From NCBI RefSeq assembly GCF_902729405.1, contig NZ_LR746496.1, forward strand, positions 2,790,001 to 2,854,000: DNA of 64,000 nucleotides, read 5' to 3'. The DNA is from Acididesulfobacillus acetoxydans (lineage in GTDB: Bacteria; Bacillota; Desulfitobacteriia; Desulfitobacteriales; Desulfitobacteriaceae). Positions 24,140 to 32,514 of this stretch are shown piece after piece. Numbering within the stretch: the first letter of the stretch is position 1; every line of letters starts with the position of its first letter. The notes beneath the pieces were generated by a model that worked only from the letters and a program-made list of their open reading frames with translations, was not told the DNA's origin and made no database searches. Position numbers and translations under genes: made by a program.

Positions 24140-25458
24140 AGGCGGCCCTCATCGCCTTAACGGACCGGGGAGGGGCTGTAGCTCGAGCTCTGGCCGGAGT
24201 ATTGCCCGAGCCCGCCGATATCTTCCTGCATGTGCACTGCTCTCCTTTTCCTGCTTGGGCCCGTCCTTTCCGCCGGCTTAAGGAGTTACTGCCCGAAATT
24301 TGGCAAGAATACCGTTTGTTTGTCTTCGTCATGGCCAGCGGAATTGCCGTCCGTCAAATTGCGTCCCTGCTGCATAGCAAAGATCGGGACCCGGCGGTCC
24401 TGGTCGCAGACGAAGGAGGGAGATTCCTGATTCCGCTCCTTTCGGGGCATTTGGGCGGAGCCAATGCCTGGGCTAAGTTCTTAGAGGAAAAGACCGGCGC
24501 CCTGGCCGTGATCACCACCGCCACCGATGTCAACGGCTTGGTCGCTCCGGATGAATACGCCCGCCGCCTGGGCTGGCGGGTCACCCCGCTCGCCAATCTG
24601 CCGGCCGTCAACCGGCACCTGCTGGAGAAAGGCTATTTGACAGTCGCCACCGAGTTTGCGCTGGCTCCCGGGCACCCGCTCCGTCAGGATCCCAACTATC
24701 TCTTCCTCGGGACGGCCGGGTTGAGCCCGGGCAGTAAGTTGAGCCGGAAGACGGATAGACCGAGCCGGGAAGCGGATAACATAAATACTCTCCCTGCGGA
24801 CGCCGGCAGCGGAGGAGGAGCGCGGAACGCAGGCCGGAACAGCGCGGGTACGGGAAGAGCGGCGCAGAATGCGGGCCGGAACAACACAAGCAGGGGATGG
24901 GCACTACGGGACGCAGGCCGGGAGAACCGAAGCACGGGAGCGGCGCGGGAACTTGACCGGAGAGAAGTAACCCCCGGAGCTCAGGTGATTATTTCCGCTT
25001 TTCCGGGGACGGCAAACGGGGGTATTTACCTCGTTCCCCCGGTGATCAGTATCGGGGTGGGGTGCCGGCGGGGAATAGACAGCGCCGCCGTGCTCGAGGG
25101 GATAGAAGTGGCCCTGGAACGGGCGGGAACCTCTTCTCTCGCCGTAAAAGGACTTTACAGTATCGATTTGAAAGCCGGCGAACAAGGACTGCGGGAAGCG
25201 GCCAACCACTTGGGCCTTCCTTTCCGGACCTTTGCCGCCGAGGCAATCCAAAGAATGAATGAAGAAAAAGGACTGAGCCGCTCCGGCTTTGTTCGTAAGA
25301 TGATTGGGGTGGATGGGGTATGCGAAGCAGCGAGTCTATTGGGAACGGAGCAGGGGGTCTTGATTCTGCCCAAAGTCAAAATGGCCGGCTTGACGTTAGC
25401 TCTCAGTCTGGAAAGATCTTTGTCGTGGGTCTCGGCCCGGGAAATCCCGAACATATGA
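24136..25458 (+). CDS. cbiG: cobalt-precorrin-5A hydrolase with a tandem-repeat insertion
   Basis: CbiG opens the delta-lactone of cobalt-precorrin-5A, releasing the C20 carbon as acetaldehyde. The N-terminal domain has VFVMASGIAVRQIASLL, PAVLVADEGGRFLIPLLSGH and GGANAWAKFLEE. The C-terminal domain (~315-425) has ISIGVGCRRGIDSAAV and ILPKVKMAGLTLAL. Between them ~190-285 is a long Gly/Arg/Asn-rich linker that includes three 14-residue repeats. The protein is 440 residues against ~340-360 usual, the excess being this insert. Its last 46 codons overlap cbiH in another frame. Confidence 0.93.
   Translation: MKAALIALTDRGGAVARALAGVLPEPADIFLHVHCSPFPAWARPFRRLKELLPEIWQEYRLFVFVMASGIAVRQIASLLHSKDRDPAVLVADEGGRFLIPLLSGHLGGANAWAKFLEEKTGALAVITTATDVNGLVAPDEYARRLGWRVTPLANLPAVNRHLLEKGYLTVATEFALAPGHPLRQDPNYLFLGTAGLSPGSKLSRKTDRPSREADNINTLPADAGSGGGARNAGRNSAGTGRAAQNAGRNNTSRGWALRDAGRENRSTGAARELDRREVTPGAQVIISAFPGTANGGIYLVPPVISIGVGCRRGIDSAAVLEGIEVALERAGTSSLAVKGLYSIDLKAGEQGLREAANHLGLPFRTFAAEAIQRMNEEKGLSRSGFVRKMIGVDGVCEAASLLGTEQGVLILPKVKMAGLTLALSLERSLSWVSAREIPNI
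24820..24945 (+). repeat. 42-bp x3 in-frame minisatellite in cbiG
   Basis: Units at 24820, 24862 and 24904 encode ARNAGRNSAGTGRA, AQNAGRNNTSRGWA and LRDAGRENRSTGAA. Copies are diverged. The repeat lies in the inter-domain linker and keeps the frame. Confidence 0.8.
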
Positions 25459-26144
25459 CAGAACGGGCCAAGGAAGCTTTGGCTGAGGCGGACACGGTCG
25501 CCGGTTACAAAACTTATATTGACTTGATTCGCCCTCTCTTGCGAGAGCAGACGGTTGCGGCCACAGGCATGCGTCAAGAGGTGGAGCGCTGCCGGGAAGT
25601 CGTTCGCCTGGCTGGTAAAGGACACAGGGTTGCCTTGGTGTCGAGTGGGGACGCCGGTATTTACGGCATGGCCGGCATCCTGATCGAATGCCTGTCTGAG
25701 GCTGACCTTTTGGCAATGCCGCTGGAGATCATCCCCGGCATAACGGCCGCGAACGCCGCCGCGGCCGTCTTGGGTGCCCCTTTAATGCACGACTTTGCCG
25801 CGATCAGCCTCAGCGATCTCTTGACTCCCTGGGATGTCATTTTGCGCCGGGTGCATTTAGCGGCAGAGGGGGACTTTGTCATCGCGCTTTATAACCCGAA
25901 AAGCGCCGCCAGGACCGAACAGATCGGGGTTATCCGGGAGGTCCTGCTCCAGTACCGGGCTGCGGAAACGCCTGTGGGCATCGTGCGTGAAGCCCTGCGC
26001 GGACCGGGATCCGCAGCGGTCATACGCACCCTGGCAAACTTTACTCAGGAGAAGATCGATATGTTGAGTACCGTCATCATCGGCAATTCCCAAACCCGCC
26101 GCCTGGGTCCGTATCTTGTGACACCCCGGGGTTACAGCCTATGA
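25320..26144 (+). CDS. cbiH: cobalt-precorrin-3 C17-methyltransferase
   Basis: The catalytic domain starts around residue 31 (GKIFVVGLGPGNPEHMT) and has VALVSSGDAGIYGMAGI, EIIPGITAANAAAAVLGAPL and DFVIALYNPKSAAR, all typical of CbiH/CobJ, which makes the C17 methylation and ring contraction. The only start codon before the domain is ATG 25320, which gives a 30-residue N-terminal tail overprinted on cbiG (139-nt overlap). No closer ATG/GTG/TTG exists before the nucleotide-binding strand. A -1 frameshift yielding a CbiG-CbiH fusion is an alternative. 274 residues total; the stop overlaps cbiJ. Confidence 0.92.
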   Translation: MRSSESIGNGAGGLDSAQSQNGRLDVSSQSGKIFVVGLGPGNPEHMTERAKEALAEADTVAGYKTYIDLIRPLLREQTVAATGMRQEVERCREVVRLAGKGHRVALVSSGDAGIYGMAGILIECLSEADLLAMPLEIIPGITAANAAAAVLGAPLMHDFAAISLSDLLTPWDVILRRVHLAAEGDFVIALYNPKSAARTEQIGVIREVLLQYRAAETPVGIVREALRGPGSAAVIRTLANFTQEKIDMLSTVIIGNSQTRRLGPYLVTPRGYSL

Positions 26145-27142
26145 AGCTCCTGGTTCTGGCCGGGACCCGGGATGGCCGCTTCTTGGCCCGGGAGTTCGCC
26201 GGACGCGGACATGAAGTCCTAGTCTCCACTCTGACGGAATACGGGGCCGAGTTGGCTGAGGCCGAGGGGCTCAGGGTCCGGTACGGAGCGTTCTCGGCGG
26301 GCGAGTTGGACCGCGTTTTGGAAAGCGGGGCTTTCGACGCCGTGATCGATGCCACGCATCCCTATGCCCAGAACATCCGGGCCATCGCCCAGACGGCCTG
26401 CACGGGCAGCGGAACGGCTTATTTCCGTTGGGAACGCCCGGCGAGCGCCGGAGTTTTTTCCGGGAAGGCATCTTCCGGCAGAGAAAGACTCTCACCGGGG
26501 AAGAAGATTTACCCAGACGGCGTGGTTTCACGCAGGGGCGCAATTTCTCCGGGCGCAGTTTCTCCGGGCGCAGTTTCTCCGGACGCGGTTTCCCCGGACG
26601 CAGTTTCCCCGGAAGGTGGAATTCCCCCCGGACGCGTGGTTTCCTCTGCAGATAAATCCCCCACAAAAGAGGGTCGGCCGCAGGGGGGAATTTACTGGGC
26701 GCAAAACCTTACCGACGCGGCCGGACTCGCCGCAGGGCTGGGTGAGCGCATCCTCCTCACCACCGGCAGCAATGGCCTGCCGGAATGGCTGGGACAGGCC
26801 GTACTCAAGGACAAAACGCTGTTCGTCCGGGTCCTGCCCACAGCCAAAGTCTTGCAGCGCTGTGAAGAACTGGGCTTGAAGCCGCGCCAGATCATCGCCG
26901 CCCAGGGACCGTTTTCCCGGGAGTGGAATGAAGCTATGATGGCCCAGCTTGGGATCCAGGTGGTCGTGGCCAAAGACAGCGGACGAGAAGGAGGGACCCC
27001 GGCCAAAATCCTCGCTTGCAGCCGCAGAGGGATTCCCCTCGTTCTGCTCAAACGCCCGTCTCAGGTGAGCGCCTTTCTCTCCCCAAGCGAATTTATTGTG
27101 AAGGTGGAAGATGACTTATGGAAACGGAAATCATTCTCTTAG
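26141..27142 (+). CDS. cbiJ: cobalt-precorrin-6A reductase with a pentapeptide-repeat insertion
   Basis: CbiJ reduces the macrocycle with NAD(P)H. The Rossmann-like N-terminus is KLLVLAGTRDGRFLAREFAG, with VIDATHPYAQNIRA in the middle and RILLTTGSNGLPEW, IIAAQGPFSREWNEAM and VVAKDSGREGGTPAKI in the second half. The protein is 333 residues; the family is ~250-260. The extra ~75 residues (~105-185) include five SP(G/D)AV-type pentapeptides encoded by a 15-bp repeat. The core flanking the insert is intact, so the enzyme is probably functional. Confidence 0.93.
   Translation: MKLLVLAGTRDGRFLAREFAGRGHEVLVSTLTEYGAELAEAEGLRVRYGAFSAGELDRVLESGAFDAVIDATHPYAQNIRAIAQTACTGSGTAYFRWERPASAGVFSGKASSGRERLSPGKKIYPDGVVSRRGAISPGAVSPGAVSPDAVSPDAVSPEGGIPPGRVVSSADKSPTKEGRPQGGIYWAQNLTDAAGLAAGLGERILLTTGSNGLPEWLGQAVLKDKTLFVRVLPTAKVLQRCEELGLKPRQIIAAQGPFSREWNEAMMAQLGIQVVVAKDSGREGGTPAKILACSRRGIPLVLLKRPSQVSAFLSPSEFIVKVEDDLWKRKSFS
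26539..26613 (+). repeat. 15-bp x5 in-frame minisatellite in cbiJ
   Basis: Five consecutive units of the form CGCAGTTTCTCCGGG (26539, 26554, 26569, 26584, 26599) differ by one to a few bases. They encode AISPG/AVSPG/AVSPD/AVSPD/AVSPE. Flanking sequence carries decayed copies (GGCGTGGTTTC, GACGCGTGGTTTCC). Confidence 0.9.
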
Positions 27143-27486
27143 GCCACGGCAGCCGCCGGGCGGAAGCCAACCAAGGACTGATTGAGGTGGCGGACAAAGT
27201 GGAGGCCCTGATGGGGAGACCGGTTACGCCTGCTTTTATGTCTCACGGTTCACCGAGCCTGCCGCAAGCGGTCAGGGATAAAGCCCGCCAAGGAGCGAAG
27301 AAAGTAATCGTCATGCCTTTGTTTCTTTTTTCCGGCATGCACGTCACCGTGGATATCCACGAGGAAGTCGCGGAGGTGCGCGGGGAATTTCCCGAACTGG
27401 AAATCATCTTCAGCGAAGCCCTGGGAGCCGATGATATGATTGCGAATCTGGCCAGCTTGCGTATTAAGGAGGCAATGGGTGCATGA
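27118..27486 (+). CDS. cbiX: sirohydrochlorin cobaltochelatase, short form
   Basis: At 122 residues this matches the half-size CbiX(S) type, which works as a homodimer and inserts Co2+ into sirohydrochlorin, the first committed step. N-terminal METEIILLGHGSRRAEAN contains the catalytic His (HGSR), and VIVMPLFLFSGMHVTVDI holds the second metal-ligand region. No His-rich C-terminus is present. It overlaps both the end of cbiJ and the start of the cbiC-cbiP gene. Confidence 0.93.
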   Translation: METEIILLGHGSRRAEANQGLIEVADKVEALMGRPVTPAFMSHGSPSLPQAVRDKARQGAKKVIVMPLFLFSGMHVTVDIHEEVAEVRGEFPELEIIFSEALGADDMIANLASLRIKEAMGA

Positions 27487-29678
27487 GTGTCTTTCTCACT
27501 GACCCTCAAGCCATAGAGAGCGAGAGCATGCGTTTGATCCGTTCGCAGTTGAAGCGTAACTGGAAGGCTGAGGAACTGCCGGTGGTCGAGCGCCTCATCC
27601 ATACCAGCGGGGACCCCAGTTTGGAAGAAGTCGTCGCCCTGCGCCCCGAGGCTGTGGCGGCCGGGCTGGCGGCCCTGGAAAGGGGAGCATCCGTGATTAC
27701 CGATGTAGAAATGGTTCGGGCCGGCATTGCCAAGAGCGCCTTAGCCCAGCTCGGCGGCCGGGTCGAGTGTTTTCTGCATGATCCCGAGGTGCCGGAGAAG
27801 GCCAAAGCTTGGGGGCTCACCCGGAGTATGACCGCCTTGCGCCTGCACGCGTCGAGCCTGGCCGGGGCCATCGTCGCCATCGGTAACGCCCCCACGGCTT
27901 TGTTGGAAGTTCTGCGTCTGACCGAGGACCCGAGCCTGCGGCCGGCCCTGATCATCGGTATGCCGGTGGGATTTGTCGGAGCTGCGGAAGCCAAGGAAAT
28001 CCTCTGGCAGAACCGGGAAATACCCTGCCTGACGGTGCGGGGGACACGGGGTGGAAGCCCGCTGGCCGCCGCGGCTGTCAACGCCCTCATCTACCAGGCT
28101 GCAGCGAAGCGACAGCGGCAGGCCCGCACCTTAATGTTCCAAGGCACTTCCTCCAATGTGGGCAAGAGCGTCTTGACTGCGGCCTTTTGCCGGATTTTTT
28201 ACCAGGAAGGGTACCTGACGGCGCCCTTTAAGGCCCAGAACATGGCTTTAAATTCCTTTGTCACGGCGGCGGGGGGGGAAATGGGACGGGCTCAGGTTGT
28301 CCAAGCTCAGGCGGCCGGCCGGGAACCGGATGTCCGCATGAACCCAATTTTGCTCAAACCGACGGGACAAGCCAATTCTCAGGTCATTCTCCTGGGCAAA
28401 GCCCAAGGCACTTTTCCGGCCCGGGATTATCACGGAGAATACCAAAAAACGGCTTGGCCGGCCGTGGAAACCTGCCTGCGTCAGCTGAGGGATGAGAATG
28501 AGGTCCTGGTCATTGAGGGGGCGGGAAGTCCGGCTGAAGTAAATCTGAAGGCCAACGATATTGTCAACATGCGGGTGGCGCGCGCGCTCCAGTCCCCGGT
28601 GCTGCTGATTGCCGACATTGACCGGGGGGGTGCCCTGGCCTCGGTGGTTGGCACTCTGGAGCTCCTTGAGCCGGAAGAACGCGCTCTGGTGAAAGGAATT
28701 ATCCTCAACAAGTTTCGGGGGGATATCCGGCTGTTGCAACCGGCTCTCGACTTCTTGCGGGAGAAGACCGGGATCCCGGTTCTGGGGGTTGTGCCCTATT
28801 TCTCCGAATTCTCGATCCCGGAGGAGGATTCGGTGGTTTTGGAACAGGAAAAGACGCGACTGGCTAAACAGGCGCAACCATTGAGGCCGGGGCACGAAAC
28901 TGACGCAGGTGAAGCAGCCGGACGGCTGGACATTGCGGTCATCCGTCTGCCTTACATTTCTAATTTCACAGACTTTGACGCTCTGCGCGACGAAGAGGAT
29001 GCGGCGGTGCGCTATGTGGCCGACCCGGATGCCTTAGGCAGTCCCGATTTGGTCGTCATTCCGGGCAGCAAAAATACTTTGGCTGATCTGCGCTTTCTGC
29101 ACGACAGCGGCCTGGCGGCCCGCCTGCGGGAGGACTGGCAACGGGGATTGCCTATCATCGGGATCTGCGGCGGCTATCAGATGCTGGGACGGGTGGTTCG
29201 GGATCCCCTGCACCTGGAATCAGCCCTGGAAGTTACCCCCGGACTCAATATCCTGCCTTTGGAGACGGAGATTTTACCGGAAAAGCACACCGTGCAAAGT
29301 CGGGGCAGCATCCTGGCCGGTTCTCTGTTCTTTGAACAATGCCGGGGCCAGGCCGTGTCCGGCTACGAGATTCATATGGGCTCCTCCCGGGCGGATGAGA
29401 ATCAACCGCCGCTGTTTGAACTGGAAGCGGGGGGAGCCCCTTACGGGGACGGTTTGCAAGCGGGCACAGCCGTGGGCACTTACCTGCACGGCCTTTTTGA
29501 CAACGATTCCCTGCGCCGGGCACTTCTGGCCTGGCTCTGGCAGAGGCGCGGGCAGAGCCGCCCCCCTGTCCGTTCCCTTTCTCAGGCGGCCATGCGGGAA
29601 CAAGCTTTCAACCGGCTGGCCGACCTGGTCCGTAAGAGCGTGGATCTGGCGGCGATCCGGGCTTTGATGGGGCTCTGA
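27483..29678 (+). CDS. cbiC-cbiP: fusion of cobalt-precorrin-8 methylmutase (CbiC) and cobyric acid synthase (CbiP)
   Basis: One 731-residue frame covers two enzymes. Residues ~1-210 are CbiC: LPVVERLIHTSGDPSLEEVV contains the catalytic His, and IIGMPVGFVGAAEAKE and GTRGGSPLAAAAVNALIY end it. Residues ~215-731 are CbiP/CobQ: ATPase loop MFQGTSSNVGKSVLTAAFC, AQNMALNSFVT, then a class-I glutaminase with GICGGYQMLG (catalytic Cys) and GTYLHGLFDN. CbiC makes cobyrinate; CbiP amidates four side chains later in the pathway. No stop or start separates them. The two act at non-consecutive steps, so a fused protein is unusual. Confidence 0.93.
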   Translation: MSVFLTDPQAIESESMRLIRSQLKRNWKAEELPVVERLIHTSGDPSLEEVVALRPEAVAAGLAALERGASVITDVEMVRAGIAKSALAQLGGRVECFLHDPEVPEKAKAWGLTRSMTALRLHASSLAGAIVAIGNAPTALLEVLRLTEDPSLRPALIIGMPVGFVGAAEAKEILWQNREIPCLTVRGTRGGSPLAAAAVNALIYQAAAKRQRQARTLMFQGTSSNVGKSVLTAAFCRIFYQEGYLTAPFKAQNMALNSFVTAAGGEMGRAQVVQAQAAGREPDVRMNPILLKPTGQANSQVILLGKAQGTFPARDYHGEYQKTAWPAVETCLRQLRDENEVLVIEGAGSPAEVNLKANDIVNMRVARALQSPVLLIADIDRGGALASVVGTLELLEPEERALVKGIILNKFRGDIRLLQPALDFLREKTGIPVLGVVPYFSEFSIPEEDSVVLEQEKTRLAKQAQPLRPGHETDAGEAAGRLDIAVIRLPYISNFTDFDALRDEEDAAVRYVADPDALGSPDLVVIPGSKNTLADLRFLHDSGLAARLREDWQRGLPIIGICGGYQMLGRVVRDPLHLESALEVTPGLNILPLETEILPEKHTVQSRGSILAGSLFFEQCRGQAVSGYEIHMGSSRADENQPPLFELEAGGAPYGDGLQAGTAVGTYLHGLFDNDSLRRALLAWLWQRRGQSRPPVRSLSQAAMREQAFNRLADLVRKSVDLAAIRALMGL

Positions 29679-29681
29679 GCT

Positions 29682-30722
29682 ATGGGCAGCCTGGCCGGCT
29701 ATATCCCCGTCTCTTTCCTGGGCAAAATGCCCGGCTTCCACCTGAGCCGGCCGCTGGCGTTTTTGCCCGGGGTCGTTCTCACCCCGGGGTGCGTCTTGCT
29801 GCTGGGGTTTATTTTGGACCGCATTCTGGGAGACCCAGTAGGTTGGCCCCATCCGGTCATTTGGCTGGGAAGGGCCGCAGCCTGGGGCGAGAAGCGCCTC
29901 AATCGGGGAACGGCTCGGGCCCGCAAGCGCAAAGGGATCCTGCTGGCCGTCCTCCTCATCGGGGGCACGTACGGTTTGACTTGGGGTTTGCTTAAACTGG
30001 CCGCCCTGATTCACCCTCTTGTGGGGCTGGCCTTGCAGGTTTGCCTCATCGCCTCGGCTCTGGCGGGGAAATCCCTCTTAGAGGCGGGAAAAAGTGTCTA
30101 CCTGCCCCTGAAGATGGGGGACCTTCCTCAAGCGCGCCGGACTCTGGCCGGGTTTGTCAGCCGGGACACCTCACGCTTAAGCGAAGGGGAAGTCGTCCGG
30201 GCAACGGTGGAAACTCTGGCCGAGAATTTTGTGGACGGGATCCTTTCGCCCCTTCTTTTCGCTGCCGTAGGCGGAGCCCCGCTGGCCTGGGCTTTTAAGG
30301 CCGTGAGCACGCTGGATTCCATGGTGGGCTACCGCAATGAGCGCTACCGCTCTTTCGGCTGGTTTTCCGCCCGCGCGGACGATTGGGCCAATTTCCTTCC
30401 CGCCCGGCTCTCCGTACCTCTTTTCTTGCTGGCGGGCTCGGGCCAGGGGTTGGACGTGCGCTCGGCCTTACGCATTTGGCGGCGGGACGCCAAGTCACAC
30501 CCCAGCCCTAACGGCGGCAACCCCGAGAGCGTGACCGCCGGACTCCTGGGCATTCAACTGGGAGGAATGAACATCTATCAGGGGGAGCTTTCCCACCGTG
30601 CGGAAATGGGAGATGCCCTCCGCCCTTTGCAAAGCGCTGATATTCGGACGACCCTGGCCCTGGTCCGCTTAGCTGCTTGGCTCTCCCTGCTCCCCGCTCT
30701 TGTGCTCGCTCTCGTGCTTTGA
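29682..30722 (+). CDS. cbiB: adenosylcobinamide-phosphate synthase
   Basis: This is a membrane protein of 346 residues. Family motifs are ILDRILGDPVGWPHPVIWLG, LAGFVSRDTSRLSEGEVVRA, ATVETLAENFVDGILSPLLF, STLDSMVGYRNERYRSFGWF, DDWANFLPARL and AKSHPSPNGGNPESVTAGLL. It joins cobyric acid to aminopropanol phosphate (the CobD product). The N-terminal ~35 residues precede the usual family start, and a later start is possible. It directly follows the cbiC-cbiP gene (3-bp gap). Confidence 0.94.
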   Translation: MGSLAGYIPVSFLGKMPGFHLSRPLAFLPGVVLTPGCVLLLGFILDRILGDPVGWPHPVIWLGRAAAWGEKRLNRGTARARKRKGILLAVLLIGGTYGLTWGLLKLAALIHPLVGLALQVCLIASALAGKSLLEAGKSVYLPLKMGDLPQARRTLAGFVSRDTSRLSEGEVVRATVETLAENFVDGILSPLLFAAVGGAPLAWAFKAVSTLDSMVGYRNERYRSFGWFSARADDWANFLPARLSVPLFLLAGSGQGLDVRSALRIWRRDAKSHPSPNGGNPESVTAGLLGIQLGGMNIYQGELSHRAEMGDALRPLQSADIRTTLALVRLAAWLSLLPALVLALVL

Positions 30723-30899
30723 CCGAGAGGCTTAGCCGCATGCCCCTGGCTTTAGACAGGCTTTAGCCATGGGGAGATTCAGGATTGGTGCCATCGCGCA
30801 TTGACCTTTGTCGCTCTTACGCTATGACCTTGGTCTCGCACGGCAGGCAACCTTTGCAGGCAGCTTAATAGGATATTGCAACGGAGGAAGGTTTCATAG

Positions 30900-32477
30900 A
30901 TGAGGATTCCCCGGATCGTAGTTGCCGGAACACACAGCGGGGCCGGTAAGACTACCTTGGCAACCGGAATCATGGCGGCTTTGGCAAGCCGGGGCCGGCC
31001 GGTTCAGGGCTACAAAGTGGGCCCCGATTATATTGATCCGAGTTATCACGCGGCAGCGACCGGACGCCCCGGGCGCAACCTGGATCGTTGGCTGCTCGGG
31101 TCGGAGCTGCCGCGTTTATTCATCCGGAGCGCCGCCGGATCGTGGGCCGTGGTAGAAGGGGTGATGGGCCTCTTTGACGGAATGAGTGGAAGCAAAGGTT
31201 TCGGGAGTACGGCGGACATTGCCAAATTGATTAAGGCGCCGGTCGTTTTGGTGATCGACGCGGTTTCTCTGGCTCAAAGCGCCGCGGCGCTGCTCTTTGG
31301 CTTTGACCGCTATGATCCGGATCTGCGCCTGCAGGGCGTGATCTTTAACCGGGTCAAGAGCGCGGCCCAGGAAAGCATGCTGCGTGAAGCGATCCGGGAG
31401 CAGGGGATTCCGGTCCTGGGCTGTATCCCTCAAGAAGATCGGGTGCGCCTGCCGGAACGTCACTTGGGTCTGGTCCCGGTGGGTGAGGAAGGACTGGCCC
31501 CGGACTATCTGGAGCGCTTGGCCGCCCGGATGGAAAAATATGTCGATTTGAGTCTGGTGGAAGACATCATGCAAGGGGCCCCACCGGCGGAGGAGGATGC
31601 CATGCCTGAGGCGACCGCAGCTGCCGGTGCGGCCGGCATGTCGGAGGCCGGTGTGTCAGAGACCGATGTGTCGGAGGCGAGTATGTCGGGGGCTGGTGTG
31701 TCCGCCGTTAGTGCACCTTTTCCCTCTGTGTTCCCGGCCTCTGCCTCCTCACCCGGTGCGGCTTCTCCGGCGGGAGCGTCCGGATCAGGGCCTAAGCGAG
31801 GAATCCGCCTGGGTCTGGCTTGGGATGAGGCCTTTTTGTTTTATTACCGGGACGCTTTGGAAACCCTGGCGGCAAAAGGTTTTGAACTCGTTCCGTTCAG
31901 TCCTCTGCACGATACCGCTCTTCCCCCTAAACTGGACGGTTTGTTCCTGGGCGGGGGATTTCCCGAACTGCATTTGTCCCAGTTGAGCCTCAATCATGCT
32001 TTTTTGCGTTCCCTTCGTACCTTTGCCCAGTCGGAAAAACCTATCTATGCGGAATGCGGCGGCTATATGTATTTGGGGCGCGGGATCCGCGACTTTCAAG
32101 GAAAACGCTTTCCGCTGGCCGGGGTTATCCCTGCCGAAGCGGAAATGACCCCGCATTTGCAGGGGATGGGCTACCGGGAAGGAAGGCTTGCTCTGGACAC
32201 TTTCCTCGGTCCCATCGGTACAGTTGTGCACGGACACGAGTTTCATTACTCACGTGTCCTGCCCCCAAGCGGAGAAGCACCGGCTTGGCAATTGTACAAG
32301 AGCGGAAGTTTCCTTCGCTCGGACGGTTATGCTCGGGGCAGCCTCTTCGCGTCCTACCTTCATCTCAATTTTGCTGGGCAGCCGGAAATATTGGATCACT
32401 GGCTGAACTATTCTCAGCACCCCGTTCCGAGCGGCAGGCAGGAAAGCAGCAAGGCGGCGGACCTGAGCCGGGTATGA
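30900..32477 (+). CDS. cbiA: cobyrinate a,c-diamide synthase with a pentapeptide-repeat insertion
   Basis: The product is 525 residues (family ~455-460). The N-terminal P-loop is VVAGTHSGAGKTTLATGIMA, followed by YKVGPDYIDPSYHAAATG and EGVMGLFDGMSG. The C-terminal glutaminase has LFLGGGFPELHLS, YAECGGYMYLGRGI (catalytic Cys) and YLHLNFAG. It amidates the a and c side chains with glutamine and ATP. An insert at ~230-300 rich in Ala/Ser/Met/Val contains five 15-bp-encoded pentapeptides and separates the two domains. GGAGGAAGG lies before the ATG. Confidence 0.94.
   Translation: MRIPRIVVAGTHSGAGKTTLATGIMAALASRGRPVQGYKVGPDYIDPSYHAAATGRPGRNLDRWLLGSELPRLFIRSAAGSWAVVEGVMGLFDGMSGSKGFGSTADIAKLIKAPVVLVIDAVSLAQSAAALLFGFDRYDPDLRLQGVIFNRVKSAAQESMLREAIREQGIPVLGCIPQEDRVRLPERHLGLVPVGEEGLAPDYLERLAARMEKYVDLSLVEDIMQGAPPAEEDAMPEATAAAGAAGMSEAGVSETDVSEASMSGAGVSAVSAPFPSVFPASASSPGAASPAGASGSGPKRGIRLGLAWDEAFLFYYRDALETLAAKGFELVPFSPLHDTALPPKLDGLFLGGGFPELHLSQLSLNHAFLRSLRTFAQSEKPIYAECGGYMYLGRGIRDFQGKRFPLAGVIPAEAEMTPHLQGMGYREGRLALDTFLGPIGTVVHGHEFHYSRVLPPSGEAPAWQLYKSGSFLRSDGYARGSLFASYLHLNFAGQPEILDHWLNYSQHPVPSGRQESSKAADLSRV
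31635..31709 (+). repeat. 15-bp x5 in-frame minisatellite in cbiA
   Basis: Units at 31635, 31650, 31665, 31680 and 31695 (for example GGCATGTCGGAGGCC, GGTGTGTCAGAGACC) encode GMSEA/GVSET/DVSEA/SMSGA/GVSAV. The copy number and unit length match the cbiJ repeat, but the sequence is unrelated. Confidence 0.85.
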
Positions 32478-32514
32478 GTACGGCAGCGGGTTTAGTATTC
32501 CGGGGGGCGAACTT

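Noticed and set aside
24820-26613. CRISPR array suggested by regularly repeated units
   Set aside because: Units are contiguous without spacers, preserve the reading frame and lie inside cbi genes.
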